DNA of 16,084 nucleotides from an uncultured Collinsella sp. (GCA_958445895.1 CAUCTV010000028.1:1-16084); one strand, 5' to 3'. Positions 1 through 7,628 are shown, counted from the first letter of the stretch. Numbers and translations are program-made. The notes: generated by a model not told the origin, from the letters alone.

Positions 1-858
1 AAGTTTGGCTCTTGGGCCTGGGAGCTCAAGCGCGACCTGGATCGTCTTGAGGACGCCCGTAAGAACGTTGCCTTTGGCGCTATCTCGGGTGCCGTCGGTA
101 CCTATAGCTCCATTGAACCGTTTGTCGAGGAATATGTCTGCGAGCACCTGGGCCTGGTTCACGACCCGCTGTCCACGCAGGTTATTAGCCGCGACCATCA
201 CGCCTATCTCGCCGGTGTCCTTGCCACCACGGCGGCCACCTGCGAGCGCATCGCTACCGAGGTTCGCAATCTGCAGAAGACCGATACCCTCGAGGCCGAG
301 GAGCCGTTCCGCAAGGGTCAAAAGGGCAGCTCCGCCATGCCGCACAAGCGCAACCCCATCACCATGGAGAAGGTCTGCGGCCTGTCGCGCGTCGTAAAGT
401 CCAACGCCCAGGTCGCCTTCGATAACGTCGCCCTGTGGCATGAGCGCGACATTTCGCACTCCTCTGCCGAGCGCGTCGCCCAGGCCGATAGCTTCATCGC
501 ACTCGACCACATGTTCCAGTGCCTCATCCGCGTTATCGACGGCCTGCAGCTGTATCCGGCTCGCATGATGGCCAACCTCAACAAGACCCGTGGCCTCATC
601 TTCTCCTCCAAGGTGCTCCTCGCCCTCGTCGACACGGGCATCACCCGCGAGGATGCCTATGCTATCGTGCAGGAAAACGCCATGGCTACCTGGCACGAGG
701 TTCAGGACTGTGTCTCCGGCCCCACCTTTAAGGAGCGTCTCGAGGCCGATCCGCGCTGCACCGTCAGTCAGGAAAAGCTCGACGAGATCTTTGATCCGTG
801 GGACTTCCTCACCCGCATCGACACGGTCTTCGATCGTCTGGAGCAGCTCGAGTTCTAA
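1..858 (+). CDS. purB: Adenylosuccinate lyase, 5' end cut off by the window
   Basis: The open frame enters at base 1 and ends at TAA 856-858, giving 285 residues of an enzyme usually about 430-480 long, so roughly the first third is missing. The fumarase/aspartase superfamily signature GSSAMPHKRNP is at residues 109-119 of this fragment; its flexible loop carries the catalytic serine. Upstream, a TQVISRDHH stretch matches the histidine-containing active-site region of the family. The following helical segment and the C-terminal DPWDFLTRID region are typical of bacterial PurB rather than of argininosuccinate lyase or fumarase. By family knowledge the enzyme is cytosolic, a homotetramer, and acts twice: SAICAR to AICAR, and adenylosuccinate to AMP. 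Codon use is GC-rich and housekeeping-like. Two terminators follow directly, so this is the last gene of its transcript. purC, the preceding pathway step, lies about 10.8 kb downstream. Confidence 0.96.
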   Translation, partial: KFGSWAWELKRDLDRLEDARKNVAFGAISGAVGTYSSIEPFVEEYVCEHLGLVHDPLSTQVISRDHHAYLAGVLATTAATCERIATEVRNLQKTDTLEAEEPFRKGQKGSSAMPHKRNPITMEKVCGLSRVVKSNAQVAFDNVALWHERDISHSSAERVAQADSFIALDHMFQCLIRVIDGLQLYPARMMANLNKTRGLIFSSKVLLALVDTGITREDAYAIVQENAMATWHEVQDCVSGPTFKERLEADPRCTVSQEKLDEIFDPWDFLTRIDTVFDRLEQLEF

Positions 859-900
859 CTGATTGATTTGGGGCCTAGTCAAACCGATCAGTTTGCTTTT
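859..900 (+). terminator. Rho-independent terminator of purB
   Basis: It starts at the base after the purB stop codon. The arms 859-870 and 880-891 form a 12-position stem with one G-T wobble and one A/C mismatch, around a 9-nt loop. A T-rich tail (TTTGCTTTT) runs to 900. The placement immediately after the stop supports transcription ending here. Confidence 0.75.
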
Positions 901-929
901 GCCTCCAATTGAAGTGTGGATTTCCGGCT

Positions 930-972
930 CAAGCCCCGTTGGTAACTCGTTTTGCCGACGGGGCTTTTGCGT
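930..972 (+). repeat. Terminator-containing direct repeat, left copy
   Basis: This 43-nt stretch matches 4570-4612 at 40 of 43 positions. The first 24 bases are identical, including the non-pairing loop. The differences are at 954/4594, 957/4597 and 969/4609. The two copies are exactly 3640 bases apart and flank the surface-protein gene and its promoter. Confidence 0.9.
931..968 (+). terminator. Second, stronger hairpin terminator after purB
   Basis: The arms AAGCCCCGTTGG (931-942) and CCGACGGGGCTT (955-966) form a 12-bp stem with one G-T wobble and a 12-nt loop, followed by a TTTT tail. It stands 30 bases beyond the first terminator, so purB has tandem terminators. It also insulates the downstream surface-protein promoter from purB transcription. 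A near-identical terminator lies at 4571-4608. Confidence 0.85.
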
Positions 973-1063
973 GAGAGTGCTTGGAAAGGCTACATTAAAA
1001 CGGGCGATTTTTAATGCGGAAATGTCGCTTGCCGATAATTTGACTCTTCCGACAAACACTAGC

Positions 1064-1094
1064 TTGCCAGTCTCAGTCGGGGGGGGGGTATCCT
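1064..1094 (+). promoter_or_regulatory. Putative promoter with a poly-G spacer for the surface protein gene
   Basis: A -35-like TTGCCA (1064-1069) and a -10-like TATCCT (1089-1094) are separated by 19 bases. The last ten of these (1079-1088) are an uninterrupted G run touching the -10 box. Losing two G would give the preferred 17-bp spacer. Transcription would start near 1101, leaving a leader of about 54 nt before ATG 1155. The hexamers are only fair matches. An alternative -35, TTGACT at 1040-1045, has no convincing -10 partner. No other promoter is obvious between the terminator at 968 and the gene. Confidence 0.5.
1079..1088 (+). repeat. Homopolymer tract of ten G
   Basis: Ten consecutive G residues, the longest homopolymer I see in the window, sit 67 bases upstream of the proposed start of a cell-wall-anchored surface protein. 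Tracts of this length are prone to slipped-strand length change. An in-frame TAA at 1095-1097 separates the tract from the coding frame, so length changes could alter promoter geometry but not the reading frame. Confidence 0.9.
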
Positions 1095-1154
1095 TAAGTC
1101 AATTTTAATGTGTGGGAGAATACTGCATTTTCACGAGAGATTGGACTTAGGGGA

Positions 1155-4100
1155 ATGAGAAAAGGATTTTGGAGGATAGCCGCTGCGTTCTGCTTGGCTT
1201 TAGCTGCTGCGTCAATTGCAGATATGGCATCGCCTTCGACGGCTGTGGCGTCTGAGGTACAGAGTGGGAACGTTTACGTCTATAGCAATCAGCACAGTCT
1301 TTTCGAAAACGGCTCAGTAGCCGTTGGGCAGAGACTGTCGGGAAGTTTGGACTTCTGGCTGCAAGGAAATGTCCCTTGGGAACAGCTGGGTTCTGCTGCT
1401 CAAGATAAGAAGAACTATAAGGTCACGGTTTCCGATGATGACCGAGACAATATCTCTCTGTCTTATAGTGATTCTGGTCAGTGGTCTTATGTATTGAATC
1501 CTAAGACCGTCGGCGATGGAAAGCTGAGGATTACCGTCACGTTTAATTACGGCGACTACAGCACCGAAGGGTATCTTGAGATTAGCTTGGCCGAAAAACT
1601 CAATCCGGTGACGGCTGTTAAATACATAAGTGGTTCTAACGAAACATCGTCTTCGAGTGCAGCAATCTATTACACGGATAACTGCTCGGTTTGTGGCGGG
1701 GCGCACTGCGGTGATGCTTCGGGCTATATCTTGTTTGCCTTTGAGCGCCCTAGCGAGGAGCCGACGGTATTTGATATTGATAGCACTAGAAATGACTGGT
1801 CAGGCTCAAAATTCATTACTTCGGTGAGCTTGAATGGAGCTGTGTCTTATGACAAGGACGGCTACCAAAAGAAGGCACCGATCCGCATAGCACCTTGTGG
1901 AAAAGATGGAAATGAAGTAGAGGTAAGACTGAACTATTTCCAGGGTGATCTCCAGACGAAAAAACTTTGCGATGCTTCGTGGCATAAGCAGAATCCTGCT
2001 TATGTAGAGGAAAACTTGATCGGCACTATGGCTGTCGGCTCCCATGCTTGGGTTGGGGCGGCCGATCTGATTAGTATTCAACTGAATCCCGTCGGACAGG
2101 CTTGCCGAGAGAGCTATTCTTCGCGAGAGTTCAAGTACACAATCAAAGATGGCGACGGCGTAATTTCAATTGACGAATACGGGATCGTTTGGGCCAAAAA
2201 GGTGGGCGTTGCGACGATTGTCGCTACTGATCCGTTCGGGCAGGAGCATACCGGTACTATCAGGGTGGTCGCGCTCCCTGCCGAAAAACCTTCAATTAAG
2301 TTCCTTGAATCAAAAGAGATAACACTGTCTACCGATTACAATCCATCCTATGAGGGTTCTCGTGTCCTCGATTGTGCGCGGCGAGATTATCATGGTACCG
2401 TGATGAGCGCTGATGCGATCAACTTCCTAAAAGATTACCCCCATCTCGACTACTATTGCTTTAAGTCAAGCGATGAGAATGTTGCACGGGTTACCCAGGG
2501 CGCACTGGATCAAGCCAGCGCGGGCTATGTGGTATCTGCGGTTGGGCGTGGCACCGCAACGGTTGATGTCTATCTCGGTGATCCAGATAATGGGGGCCTA
2601 CTCTGCGACACGCTGTTGGTTCACGTTGTGGGATCCGGTGAAGAAACTGCAAAAACGACGGTTTCCATTGCGGATGGCTATACCACCTCTATGGACAAAG
2701 GTGCGACCCAGCAGCTGAAGGCAAAGGTTTCTCCTGACGATAAGGCCGGCCGGGTTGTCTGGTCCTCTTCTAACGAGAGCGTCCTTACCGTCGATGGCAA
2801 CGGTCTTGTTACCGCTGTCGGTGACGGTAATGCTACTATCACGGCAACGGTTGATGGAGTCTCTGCAACCACGGATACAATTACGGTAACCACTCCGGTC
2901 GTAAAGGTCTCGAGCGTCAGTATCAGCGCGTCGAATCTTAAGCTTGCTGTGGGCGGTGAGCCCTCGACGTTGACCGCAACGGTTGAGCCCAACAATGCAA
3001 CGAATAAGAATGTGTCCTGGTCTTCGAGCGACCCGGAGGTCGCCACGGTTGCGGACGGCGTCGTGACCCCGGTCAAGGCCGGTGCTGCCACGATCACCGT
3101 TACCACTGAGGACGGCGAATATAGCGCCACGTGCAAGGTGACGGTTATTCAACCTGCAACGGGTATCACGCTCGATAAGCAGAAGGTCACGCTTGTGGGC
3201 GCTGCAACCGAGCAGCTTAAGGCAACGGTCGTTCCCGCGGAGGCTGACCAGACGGTTGTCTGGAAGTCCAGTAACGAGAGCGTCGCTACGGTCGATCAAA
3301 CCGGCAAAGTGACGTCTGTTTCCAAGGGCGCCGCAACCATCACTGCTTTGACCGAAGATGGCACCTATTCTCAGGATTGCGCGGTGACCGTCTCTAATCC
3401 CGCAACGAGTCTTACAGTCGATCAGTCCTCCCTCAACCTTGCGAAGGGTGAAGAAGGTACTGTAAAAGCCTCTCTTGCCGGAGCCCTGGCAGGTGAGGTC
3501 GACGAGACCAAGCTCGCTCTGGATGACACGGGTGCCTCGAAGGCATTTAAGGTTGTCGACAACGGCGATGGCTCCTACACCGTCACTGCCCTCAAGACTG
3601 GTTCCGGTTCATTCGCCATCACCGCGGGGTCGCTCTCCCAGACCGTTTCGGTGAGCGTGACCAATCCCGCCCAGAAGGTTGAGCTCAACAAGACGAACCT
3701 TTCCTTTACCGTAGGCGACGCCTCCGCAAAGCTCTCCGCAACGGTGACTCCTGCAGATGCAGACGATACAACGGTGAGCTGGACCTCCAGCGACTCGTCG
3801 ATCGCTACGGTCAAAGACGGCGCCGTGACGCCGCTTAAGGCCGGTACCGCCACGATCACCGCTACCTGTGGTGACAAAACAATGACCTGTACCGTTACTG
3901 TGGCGGCGAGGACCATTGCGGGCGTTGCAGGTAGCGACGGAACGGACGTTAGCGTAAGCGCCGAGAACAATGCCGCTGCCGGCATTGCCCAGAACAACAG
4001 CATCTCTCTTGTGGTCGAGGAACCGAAAAATCTTACCGACGCCGCCAATGCTACAATTTCCGGCCTTGAGCAGGGGAGTACCAAGGTTGCCGATAAGCTC

Positions 4101-4535
4101 GATATCAAGCTTCTCAAGGACGGCGAGGTTATCGAGGACTACGAAGGTATGTCCTTCATCGTCCGTGTCAAGATGACTGCTGCCATGAAGGCGCTCACCA
4201 ATCTCAAGGTGCTCTACGTTGCCGAGGATGGTTCCACTCAGGCTATGGATACGTGGACCGAGGGCGACTACCTCTGCTTCCGCACGAGCCACTTCTCGAC
4301 GTACGTGGTGACGGGCGAGGAGGCCAAGGGGGAGCCGACTCAGCCCGCGCGGCCCGCGACGCCGTCCCAGCCCGGTCAGCAGACGACGACCAAGGTAACC
4401 AAAAAGTCTGCTAAGACTACTAAGGGTACGCTCGCCAACACGGGCGACCAGGCCCTTGCTGTCGCCTTTATTATGGCCGTTGCCGGCGCTTCGCTGATCG
4501 CCTTCGCGCTTATGCGCAAACGTCTCGAGCGTTAG
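1155..4535 (+). CDS. Secreted LAxTG-anchored surface protein with BIG2 Ig-like repeats
   Basis: I start the gene at ATG 1155 (1126 residues) rather than GTG 1110, because this gives a clean signal peptide: RKGFWR, then a hydrophobic stretch at residues 8-22, with a likely cut near AVA/S 32-33. The ribosome site is poor; AGGGG lies almost against the ATG. Residues to about 495 match no family I recognise and include a cysteine cluster (CSVCGGAHC, near nt 1685-1710) and one degenerate Ig-like unit (about nt 2020-2270). BIG2-type units follow at about nt 2650-2893, 2905-3149, 3157-3393 and 3670-3900, with a divergent one at 3400-3660. They share SSxxSVATV and GxATIT cores. A further domain (3907-4310) and a Pro/Thr/Lys linker lead to LANTG (residues 1093-1097), a membrane segment and an RKRLER tail. 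This is a cell-wall sorting signal of the LAxTG type used by class E sortases in actinobacteria. No sortase is in the window. The likely role is adhesion or host/cell contact; the ligand is unknown. The 5' half is visibly more AT-rich than the 3' half. Confidence 0.9.
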   Translation: MRKGFWRIAAAFCLALAAASIADMASPSTAVASEVQSGNVYVYSNQHSLFENGSVAVGQRLSGSLDFWLQGNVPWEQLGSAAQDKKNYKVTVSDDDRDNISLSYSDSGQWSYVLNPKTVGDGKLRITVTFNYGDYSTEGYLEISLAEKLNPVTAVKYISGSNETSSSSAAIYYTDNCSVCGGAHCGDASGYILFAFERPSEEPTVFDIDSTRNDWSGSKFITSVSLNGAVSYDKDGYQKKAPIRIAPCGKDGNEVEVRLNYFQGDLQTKKLCDASWHKQNPAYVEENLIGTMAVGSHAWVGAADLISIQLNPVGQACRESYSSREFKYTIKDGDGVISIDEYGIVWAKKVGVATIVATDPFGQEHTGTIRVVALPAEKPSIKFLESKEITLSTDYNPSYEGSRVLDCARRDYHGTVMSADAINFLKDYPHLDYYCFKSSDENVARVTQGALDQASAGYVVSAVGRGTATVDVYLGDPDNGGLLCDTLLVHVVGSGEETAKTTVSIADGYTTSMDKGATQQLKAKVSPDDKAGRVVWSSSNESVLTVDGNGLVTAVGDGNATITATVDGVSATTDTITVTTPVVKVSSVSISASNLKLAVGGEPSTLTATVEPNNATNKNVSWSSSDPEVATVADGVVTPVKAGAATITVTTEDGEYSATCKVTVIQPATGITLDKQKVTLVGAATEQLKATVVPAEADQTVVWKSSNESVATVDQTGKVTSVSKGAATITALTEDGTYSQDCAVTVSNPATSLTVDQSSLNLAKGEEGTVKASLAGALAGEVDETKLALDDTGASKAFKVVDNGDGSYTVTALKTGSGSFAITAGSLSQTVSVSVTNPAQKVELNKTNLSFTVGDASAKLSATVTPADADDTTVSWTSSDSSIATVKDGAVTPLKAGTATITATCGDKTMTCTVTVAARTIAGVAGSDGTDVSVSAENNAAAGIAQNNSISLVVEEPKNLTDAANATISGLEQGSTKVADKLDIKLLKDGEVIEDYEGMSFIVRVKMTAAMKALTNLKVLYVAEDGSTQAMDTWTEGDYLCFRTSHFSTYVVTGEEAKGEPTQPARPATPSQPGQQTTTKVTKKSAKTTKGTLANTGDQALAVAFIMAVAGASLIAFALMRKRLER

Positions 4536-4569
4536 GGCGCCCCTCTCGTTTAAGCGCGACCTTTCAGTC

Positions 4570-4612
4570 CAAGCCCCGTTGGTAACTCGTTTTACCTACG
4601 GGGCTTTTACGT
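4570..4612 (+). repeat. Terminator-containing direct repeat, right copy
   Basis: This is the partner of 930-972 (40/43 identical, same orientation). It begins 34 bases after the stop codon of the surface-protein gene. Together the two copies bracket that gene and its poly-G promoter as one cassette of about 3.6 kb. Confidence 0.9.
4571..4608 (+). terminator. Rho-independent terminator of the surface protein gene
   Basis: The left arm (4571-4582) is identical to that of the terminator at 931-968. The right arm CCTACGGGGCTT (4595-4606) pairs with it over 12 positions with one T/T mismatch, leaving the outer 9-bp AAGCCCCGT/ACGGGGCTT stem intact. The loop is 12 nt and a TTTT tail follows. It is well placed, 35 bases after TAG 4533-4535. 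Confidence 0.85.
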
Positions 4613-4783
4613 TAAAGACTTCAGCCCGTGTGTCGCGTGCAGTGCGGCGCGCCGGAAACCGCCAGATACGCGGTCGGCGCCAACGGCCTGAACGAGGCAG
4701 CGGTCGGGGGTGCATTCGGGAGCAGCTGAGCTTCGAGTAGGGTTGACCTAATTCGACCGCCTGCGGATGCATTTCAGCCATTG
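4613..4783. other. GC-rich stretch without a recognisable gene
   Basis: These 171 bases lie between two terminators that both point along the + strand. I see no ORF with a ribosome site and plausible composition. There is a 10-bp palindrome CGGCGCGCCG and a weak TTGACC (4743-4748) that could be a -35 box, but no good -10 follows. A terminator at 4784 implies that something upstream of it is or was transcribed, so this may be a small RNA or a gene remnant. Confidence 0.4.
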
Positions 4784-4817
4784 GCGCCTTGCCCGTTTTG
4801 GGCAAGGCGCTTTTTTT
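4784..4817 (+). terminator. Strong rho-independent terminator with no clear gene upstream
   Basis: A perfect 11-bp stem, GCGCCTTGCCC (4784-4794) against GGGCAAGGCGC (4800-4810), has a GTTTT loop and a run of seven T. No A-run precedes the left arm, so it works only for + strand transcription. It lies 30 bases before the binding-protein gene. It could end read-through from the surface-protein gene or an unrecognised RNA from 4613-4783. Confidence 0.85.
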
Positions 4818-4846
4818 CACTGCCGCACTGGCCCCCTGGTAATAAA

Positions 4847-5719
4847 ATGAACCTTATCTGCTGTTTCGATGAAAAGAGTCGTGTGCCCAGACGTATCAAA
4901 CGAGGCGCTATCGTCTCGTCCGTGCTCATACTCCTTGTTGCCGTTTGTGCGGTCGCCCTGACGTATGCCGTTCGAAGCAGTTCTACCCCATCGAGTGAAT
5001 CCGATAAAGATCTCCCGGAACTCAAAATTGGCGTTACGGATAACGATCCCTATGTGTATATCGATACCACGGGCGACTACGCTGGTATCGATATCGATAT
5101 CGCACGCGAGGCTTGCAAACGCGCGGGGCTCAGGCCGCAATTCATCGACATATTTTGGAATGACCGCGATCGCCTGCTTAAAAACGGCGATATCGATTGT
5201 CTGTGGTGCGACTATTCGCCCTGTTATCGCGAAGACGATTATTACTGGACCGAGCCGTATCTAACCGTGACGGTTTCGGTTGCCGCCAAGAAAACGAGTG
5301 GTATCAAGTCCTTGGCGTATCTCGATGGCAGCAAGACTGTTGCGGTGATTGCCGGTTCGGTGAGTGAACGCCGATTGCTTGCAGGCGATCTGGAAATCTC
5401 GCCGGACGTGAACATCAAATCATATGGCTCTGCCGAACTTTGCAAAGCCGCCCTCGTCAAGGGGTATGTTGACTGTTGGATGGCGGACGCTCGGTCGCTT
5501 GATTGCCTTGGCGCTCAGTATCCCGGCCTGTATCGTGTGTTCGCCGACAATGTTATGACGGTTGACCTGGGCGTTGCGTTTAAGGACGGCTATGAGGGGG
5601 AGTACGTCAAAAACCTCAATACCGTGCTGTTCGAGATGGATCGAGATGGCACGACTGAGCGCATTGTGGGCAAGTACAAGGCGGGGGCGACGACGGACGG
5701 GCAAGGAGCGGAATCATGA
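4847..5719 (+). CDS. Membrane-anchored solute-binding protein (SBP family 3-like)
   Basis: From ATG 4847 the product has 290 residues: a basic RRIKR segment, one membrane segment (IVSSVLILLVAVCAVALTYA), a Ser-rich linker and then an amino-acid-type periplasmic binding domain. Recognisable family features are the first strand LKIGVTDNDPYVY, YAGIDIDIAREACKRAG, the GDIDCLWCDYS segment where family members usually have a G.xD motif, and a C-terminal FKDGYEGEYVKNLN region. No permease or ATPase is nearby. The stop overlaps the start of a diguanylate cyclase (ATGA 5716-5719), so it is more likely a sensory ligand-binding partner than a transporter part. The start is uncertain. The region before ATG 4847 lacks a clear ribosome site and includes TAATAA, which could be a -10 box. 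GTG 4883, preceded by GAAAAGAG, would give a more usual N-terminus. Confidence 0.85.
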   Translation: MNLICCFDEKSRVPRRIKRGAIVSSVLILLVAVCAVALTYAVRSSSTPSSESDKDLPELKIGVTDNDPYVYIDTTGDYAGIDIDIAREACKRAGLRPQFIDIFWNDRDRLLKNGDIDCLWCDYSPCYREDDYYWTEPYLTVTVSVAAKKTSGIKSLAYLDGSKTVAVIAGSVSERRLLAGDLEISPDVNIKSYGSAELCKAALVKGYVDCWMADARSLDCLGAQYPGLYRVFADNVMTVDLGVAFKDGYEGEYVKNLNTVLFEMDRDGTTERIVGKYKAGATTDGQGAES

Positions 5720-7515
5720 CAAATGATGAGCGCCGCTTACGCCGAAAGGCATTAGTCACCGCGGCTGTCTGCGTTGTGGCCAGCGCTGCTTTGTTGGGTC
5801 TGCTGTATGTGGTCGGCACGCATCGCTGTCTCGATAAAACGCTTGGGTTTGGCCAGGAAACCATGGTGTTTTTAAAAAACGCCTGCGAAAAATATGACCG
5901 ATATGAACAGGGAAGAAAAACCGAGGCGACGAACAATTTGGATGCCGCGCTCGAGTCGTTTGCGACGTTCTTGCCACCTGATCACGTTGAAGTCAACGAT
6001 GACCTCGTCGAGGAGTACGTCCATACCGAGCACCTTTCGGGAATGTTGGTCATGGACGCCGACAGCCATATGACCGCTCATTACGATATCGACGGTCGCG
6101 ATCCGCTGATGCTGTGGCGAGAGGAGCTTGCCTGTTCGTCGGTCGCATCGATGTACCGAGGCTCCAAGGTGTCCTACTCGACGGTCGTAGAGCGTCGAGA
6201 TGTTGACTTTGCCGTGAGTGTTGTTCCGTACGGTGATGGCGTAGCACTGGGGTATCGATCGCTTGCGCCCGAGCCCACCGATGATTATTCGTATGCGATC
6301 GCCGACGTGCTCGTGAACAACACATTCCATCAGAGCCCAACGGTGTTCGTGATGCGCGATGCACAAATCGTTTCTTCAAACGATTCGACCGTCGATATAG
6401 CTCTCGCCCGGCTTCTTGCCGATAGCGGAATTGATTGGAAAGACGAAGGCTTATCACGTGTCGAATATCGGGGAAGTACCTGGTATGCCGTGCGTGCGGC
6501 GTATAAGGACTATCGCCTGTTTGCGCTCTATCCCAAATCTGAGGTCATGTCGGGCAGGATTTCATTTATCACTGCCGGCGTACTGGCGTTCCTGGTGTTT
6601 TTGGTTGTAGTGCTGTTGGTGCGTATCGTCGCCGATCGTCGCAATTTGGCCGAAAAGGACAAGCAGCTCGGCATCATCAATGCCATCAGTACCACGTATG
6701 AGTCGACCCTCCTGTTGCATCTCGACACGCTTGAGATCGAGGGGATTAACATGTCGCCATCGGTGGCGAAGATATTTGCCGAGCACTCCGAGGCATATGA
6801 CTTTTTTGCAACGGTTTGCCGAGACATTGTGAGTCCCGAAAGTCGCGAGGCGGTCATGGAGCTCTTAGATATAAAGACGCTTCGGGATCGTATGGAGGGC
6901 GTGCCGTACTTGGATGCCGAGGTACGAGACTGCCGAGGTACGTGGTATTCGCTGCAGGTTGTTCCGCAGCGCCGCGATGAGCGGGGTCGACTGGAATCGG
7001 TCGTCGTGGCAACGCATAACATCTCGATGACAAAGCGCGCCGAGGAGCTTTCTTTCCAGGACAAGCTGACGGGACTTCGCAATAGAAATTACCTTGAGTC
7101 CCTTGGCGACGACCTGGTGAACGAGTCCCTGCCCGTGAGTGTGATCATGATGGACTGCAATTTCCTCAAGCGTACCAACGATCTCTACGGTCACGAAATG
7201 GGCGATGAGCTGCTACGGCGTACGGCGTCTGTATTGAGGCGGGCGGCAGGCGAGAAATTTGTGCCTATGCGCATTGGTGGCGACGAGTTCTTGCTGATTT
7301 GCCCTCACACCGATCGCGAATCCGCATGTGAAGTAGTGCAAGATCTTCGCCTCAGCCTTGCTGCTGCGAGCGATGAGGTGCTGACAGTCAGTGCGTCGTT
7401 TGGCGTCGCGACGGCAGAGGCGCCCGGTTATACACTGACCGAGATTTACCACATCGCTGACCACAACATGTATCAAGAGAAACGAAAAGTCCACGCTCGG
7501 GAAGCAGATTGCTAG
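5716..7515 (+). CDS. Membrane diguanylate cyclase with extracellular sensor, PAS-like and GGDEF domains
   Basis: The 599-residue protein starts inside the stop codon of the binding-protein gene (ATGA), implying translational coupling. TM1 spans about residues 12-34. An extracytoplasmic sensor of roughly 245 residues follows (Cache-like by position, not by a motif I can name). TM2 is at about 282-304. A PAS-like region covers about 315-430 (LDAEVRDCRGTWYSLQVVPQ near its end). The GGDEF domain runs from about 440 to the end: DKLTGLRNRNY, the metal-site segment DCNFLKRTND (480-489) and an intact GGDEF at 521-525. GGDEF proteins with this signature make c-di-GMP from two GTP. The product-inhibition I-site (RxxD five residues before GGDEF) is absent: those positions read GEKF. 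DCN replaces the usual DxD, keeping the first Asp. No terminator is evident after the gene. Confidence 0.93.
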   Translation: MTNDERRLRRKALVTAAVCVVASAALLGLLYVVGTHRCLDKTLGFGQETMVFLKNACEKYDRYEQGRKTEATNNLDAALESFATFLPPDHVEVNDDLVEEYVHTEHLSGMLVMDADSHMTAHYDIDGRDPLMLWREELACSSVASMYRGSKVSYSTVVERRDVDFAVSVVPYGDGVALGYRSLAPEPTDDYSYAIADVLVNNTFHQSPTVFVMRDAQIVSSNDSTVDIALARLLADSGIDWKDEGLSRVEYRGSTWYAVRAAYKDYRLFALYPKSEVMSGRISFITAGVLAFLVFLVVVLLVRIVADRRNLAEKDKQLGIINAISTTYESTLLLHLDTLEIEGINMSPSVAKIFAEHSEAYDFFATVCRDIVSPESREAVMELLDIKTLRDRMEGVPYLDAEVRDCRGTWYSLQVVPQRRDERGRLESVVVATHNISMTKRAEELSFQDKLTGLRNRNYLESLGDDLVNESLPVSVIMMDCNFLKRTNDLYGHEMGDELLRRTASVLRRAAGEKFVPMRIGGDEFLLICPHTDRESACEVVQDLRLSLAAASDEVLTVSASFGVATAEAPGYTLTEIYHIADHNMYQEKRKVHAREADC

Positions 7516-7628
7516 TATTGCTACCGCCGGTTTGCGCATTGGGGAATGTTGAATCGGTGCCCGCGATACTTTATCGGTTCGGACGGGGATAATAGACGTC
7601 TGAAATTGCTTTACGAGAGGGGAACGCA

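Noticed and set aside
863..1108. 81-codon + strand frame between purB and the surface protein
   Set aside because: It runs through both terminator hairpins and the G tract, has no ribosome site and has no plausible protein composition.
4596..4820. Minus-strand frame containing LPKTG near its start
   Set aside because: The LPKTG comes from the antisense of a terminator stem and loop. There is no signal peptide or membrane anchor, and the motif is at the wrong end for a sorting signal.
5083..5102. Tandem GATATC-like repeat in the binding-protein gene
   Set aside because: It simply encodes GIDIDIA in the conserved binding-domain core. No regulatory meaning is needed.
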